NCBI RefSeq assembly: GCF_000612585.1
Contig: NZ_JFCA01000032.1
Span: 1 to 64,000, forward strand
From: Pseudomonas sp. CHM02
Lineage (GTDB): Bacteria > Pseudomonadota > Gammaproteobacteria > Pseudomonadales > Pseudomonadaceae
Direction: 5' to 3'
DNA: 64,000 nucleotides
The notes under the pieces were generated by a model, which had not been told where the DNA came from, ran no database searches, and saw only the letters and a program-made list of their open reading frames with translations. This document shows, in pieces, positions 60,001 to 64,000 of this stretch (position 1 is its first letter; each line of letters starts with the position of its first letter). The position numbers and the translations under genes are program-made.

Positions 60001-61746
60001 GGAAACAACGGTCTGTTCCGTCACCCAAACATACGGCCCCTCATCCACGATGCGCTGAATCTGGTAGTCCACCGCCACGATCCGGCCCGACGCATAGTGC
60101 AACAACAGCGAACGCCCCACGCCGTTATCCAACCGCTCGATACGCCCCAAAACATCCCGACAAATACGCAGCCGGTTGTCATACGCATCGCTGATCGCCG
60201 TTAGCACACCGTCGCGGAAGTGGTAGAAACGTGACGCCTGAGCCAGCACCAGTTCATCGGGCAACGACCCTAAATAGATCGCCGCTTCAGCCAGGCTATT
60301 GGTGATTGCTGGACGAGAAACGGAAGGCAAGGGCAGGGTGGTCGAGCGGTTTTCATGATCGGTCCACACCACCGAATCACCCTCAACCACCAGCCGATGC
60401 GCCAGCGAGTGACTCCAGCCAAACCCCAACCCACAATCCACTTCCACCGCACTGGTGCGGTACAACCGTGTCCACTCAAACGGCAGAAACCCGTCCAGCG
60501 CCCCATCGGTGAGGGTCAGCAGTTCTTCGCCCGTGACCATCGACACCGGGCAGCCGTTGGTAGCGGTCTTGTCCGAAGATGCAGCCGCATCCCCAGCCGG
60601 ATTTTTCGCAACAGCTGGCACGTCATCCACATGCTCTTTCTGCTTCAGCACCGCGTTCTGCCGCGCCTTCCAGCGCATCTGCATCGTGCCTTGCTTGAGC
60701 CCGCCGACCACCCCGCGAACCGCCACCGCCTTGTAGCGATCCACCGCCTGCATGAACTTGGTCAGAATCGCCAAAAGACCCTTAACAAAGCCCACCGCCG
60801 CATCAAGAATCCGCGCCCCATACTTGATCAACCGCAAGCTCAAATACGCCACACCCGCCGCCGGCAAGGCGATGGTCAACACTGCGCCAATCACCAGGTC
60901 AACCAGCAGCGACACCAGAAACCCAGCCGCCACTTCGGCAATCTCGCTGGGCGGCAATGCGTCCAGCCAGATCATCGCCGTGCGCAGCATCAGGTACAGC
61001 GCCGCCTCATCACTGGCGAGTAACATCGCCTGTTCCATGACCTTGGGTGCGTCGGTGGCGATCTGTGCCAACTTGGCTGCTTCGGCCCCCAGTTGTTCGA
61101 CGAACGTCAGCGGGTCTTCAAGCATCGCCTGCACCAGCTTGATGCTGTCCCATACATCGCGAATCGCCGCCCAACTGCCCGCCAACACGCCGCTGCCAAT
61201 CGCACTGACGGTTGAACGTTCCCAGTGCGGTTTAAAGCCTGACCATTGCTCCCGAAGCCATTGCTCCAGGTCTCCGGTCAGCCCGGAGTAAGAGGCAAAC
61301 AACGCGTCGACCTGTTCCTCGGATACGCCACCCTGCACCCGCACTTGATAGCGCCCACCCGCTGCGCAGTGGTGCGAACCCTTACCCTGTTCATCCAGCA
61401 TGATCACGGTGGAGCTGCCGTCATCCAGGCCGATGACCTCGACCGGGATATCGCCGATCGGCACGTCATACACCGACTCGAACAGGCTCTCGATCTTCAG
61501 CTCGCCGCCCATCGGGCACTGGGCTATGGTGGAAAAGTCAGCATCCGAAAGGCTCACCGAGCGCTGCGAATCGCCTACCCGCAACACCCGGTCCATCCCC
61601 AGCAGCGACGGCATGTCCAGCCCATGGCTCACTGAATCCAGCGCACGCGAATACCACGCGCCCATCTGCTGGCGATAAATCGCCAGGCTCTGATGAAAGC
61701 CATTCAGTTCATGTTCGATCAGGGCAATGTGGGCAGCGTGGGTCAT
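57049..61746 (-). CDS. Full-length RHS polymorphic toxin with ADP-ribosyltransferase tip
   Basis: The product has 1565 residues from the ATG at 61746. The N-terminal domain (about 1-380) has hydrophobic helices around 270-305 (VSLLVDLVIGAVLTIALPAA). The RHS shell (about 395-1395) has many YD repeats and ends with the conserved core motif PNPTGWVDPLGLSS. The last 130 residues form a cholera/heat-labile-toxin-like ADP-ribosyltransferase: LYRGDSREPDEIFEKGF (Arg), YVPTSTSRKQALVFA (Ser-Thr-Ser) and NEAEIAIPGRI (Glu-x-Glu). It should modify a target in a rival cell after delivery. No PAAR, VgrG or chaperone gene is next to it. The immunity gene overlaps its stop. Confidence 0.92.
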   Translation of the reverse strand: MTHAAHIALIEHELNGFHQSLAIYRQQMGAWYSRALDSVSHGLDMPSLLGMDRVLRVGDSQRSVSLSDADFSTIAQCPMGGELKIESLFESVYDVPIGDIPVEVIGLDDGSSTVIMLDEQGKGSHHCAAGGRYQVRVQGGVSEEQVDALFASYSGLTGDLEQWLREQWSGFKPHWERSTVSAIGSGVLAGSWAAIRDVWDSIKLVQAMLEDPLTFVEQLGAEAAKLAQIATDAPKVMEQAMLLASDEAALYLMLRTAMIWLDALPPSEIAEVAAGFLVSLLVDLVIGAVLTIALPAAGVAYLSLRLIKYGARILDAAVGFVKGLLAILTKFMQAVDRYKAVAVRGVVGGLKQGTMQMRWKARQNAVLKQKEHVDDVPAVAKNPAGDAAASSDKTATNGCPVSMVTGEELLTLTDGALDGFLPFEWTRLYRTSAVEVDCGLGFGWSHSLAHRLVVEGDSVVWTDHENRSTTLPLPSVSRPAITNSLAEAAIYLGSLPDELVLAQASRFYHFRDGVLTAISDAYDNRLRICRDVLGRIERLDNGVGRSLLLHYASGRIVAVDYQIQRIVDEGPYVWVTEQTVVSYTYDDLGRLISATNAVGESEVYRYDQQHVILERGLAGGASFFWEWERSGKAARCVRHWASFSQMDTRYAWDDNGQVRVFNADGSQEVYVHDQRARLVQRVDPDGAEHFKSYDDKGRLTVEQDPLGAITAYQYDEAGRLVALFPGDDEPTTYEHDNGFVRVVRRGEAVWKYERNDQGDVTRKTDPDGHATDYSYNKYGQLIGVCYPDHSCQRLVWNERGQLLEEQLPNGGIKRYRYDDLGRQIAREDEHGALTQYQWDSVGRLTRVVLPGGAHREYSYNAYGKITSERDELGHVTRYEYADGLHLISRRINADGSQVNYRYDNVRLLLTEIENEVGETYRLQYHSNGLIQQETGFDGQRTAYVYDLNGNLSEKTEHGDDGSRLVTRYERDHAGRLVRKTLPDGGAVDYGYDRQGNLLSVEDGHWALAYEYDTQNRLTAEHQGWGTLRYGYDACGQLHNLRLPDNNRLTFNHDKGGHLATVELNGAVLTSHLFNAGREQQRQQGQLLSTYQHDHQGRLFNQSINDAEGPVYRRHYDYDKSGNLTRLLDTRKGDHRYHYDPLNRLTRADHTQGEQERFGHDPAGNLLMQDRPGPDIVAGNRLMIQGDHHYDYDAYGNLIRERRGKGHQLVTEYRYDCQHRLIGIKTPNGQTASYRYDPFGRRISKTVDGITTEFFWQGDTLIAEHHENRHHSYLYEPDTFRPLALLDGFGPKETKPYHYQLDHLGTPQELTDPDGEIVWSAHYRAYGEISRLDIGKIDNPLRFQGQYFDQESGLHYNRHRYYNPEVGRYLTPDPVKLAGGINAYQYVPNPTGWVDPLGLSSCPGGDGCKPQSKVESQTEHVKVDEQAPSPPSSRRKQSYLYRGDSREPDEIFEKGFESRGTSTDLYLHALNNASPPSNYVPTSTSRKQALVFASSYGFEEGFLYTLKKIPGRDVNKELGPRSKHKNEAEIAIPGRIDSKDILGASPVNEDGTFKGYTILNPNREHP
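59588..60632. repeat. RHS core repeat, right copy (direct repeat of 1-1045)
   Basis: Nearly identical to bases 1-1045 and in the same orientation. The similarity ends upstream, where the N-terminal domains diverge, just 5' of the codons for the shared NGCPVSMVTGEE block. Confidence 0.85.
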
Positions 61747-62000
61747 CCGTGACGTCTCGGCAAAAGGGCAAGGCGTCGGAGCATGCCGCAGCAAAAAGCG
61801 CCTGGATGAACGGTTGGGAAATTCAGAAAAGGCCGACTACACAGGGGGAAAAACCGTGAGAAACCAACCCGAAGGGCTACACAAAAAAACGACAAACCTG
61901 ATTGCAGCATTGCTTCTCAAATAAAAATCGCTCTCATCCTTGCCCGATTTCCCGACATGGCCGTCATGGTTAATAGAACCTCCATTACGCAGGATTTCCC

Positions 62001-64000
62001 ATGTCGCGCCTTGCTCGTCCCTTGCATCCACTGACCTTGTCGGTGGCGATGGCTTTTGCCGCCGTGCCGTTACTGACTGTCCAGTCCTCCTATGCCGAAG
62101 AGAGCAGCAGCGCTGTGCGCCGCTTCTCGATTCCTGCCGGTGACTTGAGCCAGGCACTCAATAGCCTGGCCGAGCAGGCGGGCCTGGTGCTGGCCTTCGA
62201 TGCAAGCTTGACCCGAGGCAAGCGCAGCAAGGGGCTGAGTGGGCAATACGACACTGACGTGGCGCTGAACCAATTGCTCGCCGGCAGCGGCCTGCAAGCG
62301 CTGAAGATCTCCGGCGACCGCTACCGTCTGGAAGCCATCCCGGATAACGGTGGCGCCATGGAGCTGCAGGCCACCACCATCAGCGGCGCGTACCAGGCCG
62401 AAAGCCCGACCGGGCCGGTCGCCGGCTATGTGGCCACGCGCAGTTTGTCGGGCACCAAGACCGACACCGCGCTGATCGAAACCCCGCAGTCGATTTCCAT
62501 CGTCACCAAAGACCAGATGCGCGCGCAGAACGCCGAGAGTCTCAACCAGATCCTGCGCTACAGCGCCGCCGTCATCCCGGAAACCCGTGGTGCCACGGCG
62601 TCGCGTCTCGATCAGTTGACCATCCGCGGTTTCGCCCCGGCGACCTACCTCGATGGCCTGCGCATGCCGTCGAGCCGTGATGCCTTGCCGCAGAAAGACG
62701 CCTTCGACCTGGAGCGCGTGGAAGTGCTGCGCGGCCCGGCGTCGGTGCTGTACGGGCAGGGCACGCCGAGCGGGGTGATCAACATGGTCAGCAAGCGCCC
62801 GCTGGACACACCGTTTCATGAAGTGGGTGTGGAATACGGCACCTTCAACAAGAAGCGCACCACCTTCGACTTGAGCGGCCCGCTGGATGACCAGGGCGTG
62901 TATTCCTACCGTGTCGCGGGGCTTTTCGACGATGCGGATGGCCAGGTAGAGCACACCGAGACGCGCCGCCAGTCGCTGTCCAGCGCCTTTACCTGGCGCC
63001 CGGACGATGCCACCTCGCTGACATTGCTGGGGCATTTCCAGAAGGACCCCAAAGGCGCGTCCTACGGCTCGGTGCCGGCCTGGGGTTCGGTGCTGCACAG
63101 CCCGACCGGGCGCAGCATCGATGTGGATTTCTATGATGGCGAAAAGAACTTCGAGAAAAGCGACCGCGAGTATTACTCGATCGGCTGGGCCTTCGAACAT
63201 CACTTCGATGATGTATGGACGGTGCGCCAGAATGCGCGCTACCTGCGCAGCGAAGGCCAGTATCGTAGCCTCTACAACAACTACCTGCTGACGGACTACC
63301 GCACCATCCGCCGCTCGACCATCGCCAGCGATGTCGACATGGATGCCTACACCCTCGACAACCAACTGCAGGCCAAATTCGATACCGGCCCCTTGCAGCA
63401 CACCTTGTTGATGGGGCTCGACTACCAGAACAACAGCACCGACACCAAATCGGGTTCGGGCGTGTATACCGCAGGCCCGACCCTGGATATTTTCGATCCG
63501 GTCTACGGCGCGGCAGTCCCGGTGCCGGCCTACACCACCGACGGTACATCGCGCAGCGAGCAGACCGGCGTGTACCTGCAGGAACAGATGAAGTGGGACA
63601 AGTGGGTGCTACTGCTGGGCGGTCGCTATGACTGGGCCAGCACCGATAACAGCACCCAGACCATCAGCAGCGGCGTCAAGAGCAAGTCGTCCCTGGACAG
63701 CAAGGCGTTTACCGGGCGTATCGGCCTGGTCTACCTCTTTGATAATGGGCTGGCGCCGTATGCCAGCTACGCGGAGTCCTTCAACCCGCAATCGGGGACC
63801 GGTTACGGCGGTTCGGTGTTCAAGCCGACCGAAGGCAAGCAGTATGAAATCGGCATCAAGTACCAGCCACCGGGCAGCAACAGCTTTATCACCGCGGCGA
63901 TCTTCGACCTGCGCCAGACCAACGTGCTGACCACCGACCCGGATCCTACCCACCTGTGTGGCACCGGGCGCTGCCAGAGCCAGGACGGTGAAGTGCAATC
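62001..64000 (+). CDS. TonB-dependent siderophore receptor, ferrichrome type (C-terminus beyond the right edge)
   Basis: The open frame starts at an ATG (62001) after an AGGATTTCCC stretch and is still open at the window end, giving 666 visible residues. A signal peptide (about 1-32) comes first. An STN domain follows (FSIPAGDLSQALNSLAEQAG, LNQLLAGSGLQALKISGDRY), then the plug (ETPQSISIVTKDQMRAQNAE, LDQLTIRGFAPATYLDGLRM, VLRGPASVLYGQGTPSGVIN) and most of a beta-barrel. The plug motif TYLDGLR and the barrel region KSGSGVYTAGPTLDIFDP resemble FhuA/FoxA hydroxamate receptors. The STN domain implies a FecR-type partner, not seen in the window. Confidence 0.92.
   Translation, partial: MSRLARPLHPLTLSVAMAFAAVPLLTVQSSYAEESSSAVRRFSIPAGDLSQALNSLAEQAGLVLAFDASLTRGKRSKGLSGQYDTDVALNQLLAGSGLQALKISGDRYRLEAIPDNGGAMELQATTISGAYQAESPTGPVAGYVATRSLSGTKTDTALIETPQSISIVTKDQMRAQNAESLNQILRYSAAVIPETRGATASRLDQLTIRGFAPATYLDGLRMPSSRDALPQKDAFDLERVEVLRGPASVLYGQGTPSGVINMVSKRPLDTPFHEVGVEYGTFNKKRTTFDLSGPLDDQGVYSYRVAGLFDDADGQVEHTETRRQSLSSAFTWRPDDATSLTLLGHFQKDPKGASYGSVPAWGSVLHSPTGRSIDVDFYDGEKNFEKSDREYYSIGWAFEHHFDDVWTVRQNARYLRSEGQYRSLYNNYLLTDYRTIRRSTIASDVDMDAYTLDNQLQAKFDTGPLQHTLLMGLDYQNNSTDTKSGSGVYTAGPTLDIFDPVYGAAVPVPAYTTDGTSRSEQTGVYLQEQMKWDKWVLLLGGRYDWASTDNSTQTISSGVKSKSSLDSKAFTGRIGLVYLFDNGLAPYASYAESFNPQSGTGYGGSVFKPTEGKQYEIGIKYQPPGSNSFITAAIFDLRQTNVLTTDPDPTHLCGTGRCQSQDGEVQ

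Noticed and set aside
58765..60204. 479-codon plus-strand frame opposite the RHS core
   Set aside because: A shadow produced by the repetitive RHS sequence. A parallel shadow occurs in the left RHS copy.
54520..61746. Prophage or tailocin remnant
   Set aside because: No phage structural, lysis or integration genes are present. All genes fit RHS toxins and immunity proteins.
61850..62000. Fur box upstream of the receptor at 62001
   Set aside because: The AT-rich stretch around 61915-61937 matches the Fur consensus too poorly to call.
62070..63401. 443-codon minus-strand frame opposite the ferrichrome-type receptor
   Set aside because: The plus-strand receptor frame has a signal peptide, STN, plug and barrel motifs. 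The minus frame has none.
1..64000. Type VI secretion structural cluster
   Set aside because: No Hcp, VgrG, PAAR, ClpV or Tss genes are visible, although the RHS proteins may be delivered by such a system encoded elsewhere.

Overview
The window looks like chromosomal DNA of a Pseudomonas of the fluorescens group. It is mostly GC-rich with strong third-position GC. It carries the short palindromic GCCGGC/GAGCAAGCTCGC intergenic elements usual in that group. The gene content is typical: FecI/FecR-coupled TonB receptors, many LysR, HxlR, TetR and AraC regulators, RND and MFS pumps, and RHS toxins. I saw no rRNA, tRNA, CRISPR array, integrase or transposase.

Layout. 1-2210 is the N-terminal part of an RHS protein that leaves the window on the left. 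2342-7840 holds an RND pump with its adaptor and a divergent MFS exporter, sharing an AT-rich palindromic control region. 7917-8783 is a pirin. 8843-12572 is a compact AT-rich operon of four genes: P5C-reductase-like, methyltransferase, RarD-type permease and sarcosine-oxidase-like flavoenzyme. It looks like an imported small-molecule pathway. 12929-18912 holds a cyclic-nucleotide-domain MscS channel, a frameshifted SDR with an HxlR regulator, a TetR regulator, a secreted hydrolase, a LysE exporter and an AraC regulator. 18976-22995 is a TonB receptor/FecR/FecI iron-signalling operon. 23158-24077 holds two acetyltransferases.

24267-30482 is a nitrogen-compound utilisation cluster: NCS1 transporter, LysR, M20 deacetylase, DUF1028, Rid protein and FAD monooxygenase. 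30695-31753 is a two-gene unit whose second product has a HEPN RNase motif. 32190-34520 is a divergent response regulator/hybrid kinase pair. 36544-41871 contains a carboxylate symporter and a secreted argininosuccinate-lyase-like enzyme, each with a divergent LysR regulator. 41873-43496 is a copper group (PCuAC, SCO, DUF2946). 43559-54429 holds mixed housekeeping and stress genes: NmrA/HxlR, lone MoeA N-domain, hemerythrin, PfpI, HhH and DUF72 proteins, DeoR/LldD-like pair, lipase-like hydrolase and SDR-NudK.

54520-61746 is a toxin island. A full RHS protein ends in a cholera-toxin-like ADP-ribosyltransferase tip with its immunity gene. It is followed by an orphan RHS tip fused to an RNase A-type toxin with its CdiI immunity gene, then a decayed second ADP-ribosyltransferase tip with a paralogous immunity gene. 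The RHS core is repeated almost identically at the left edge of the window, so two directly oriented RHS loci bracket about 58 kb. A ferrichrome-type TonB receptor starts at 62001 and leaves the window on the right.

The strongest candidates for undescribed biology are the 8843-12572 operon, the HEPN pair at 30695-31753, the layered RHS tip array, and the periplasmic lyase/symporter pair.
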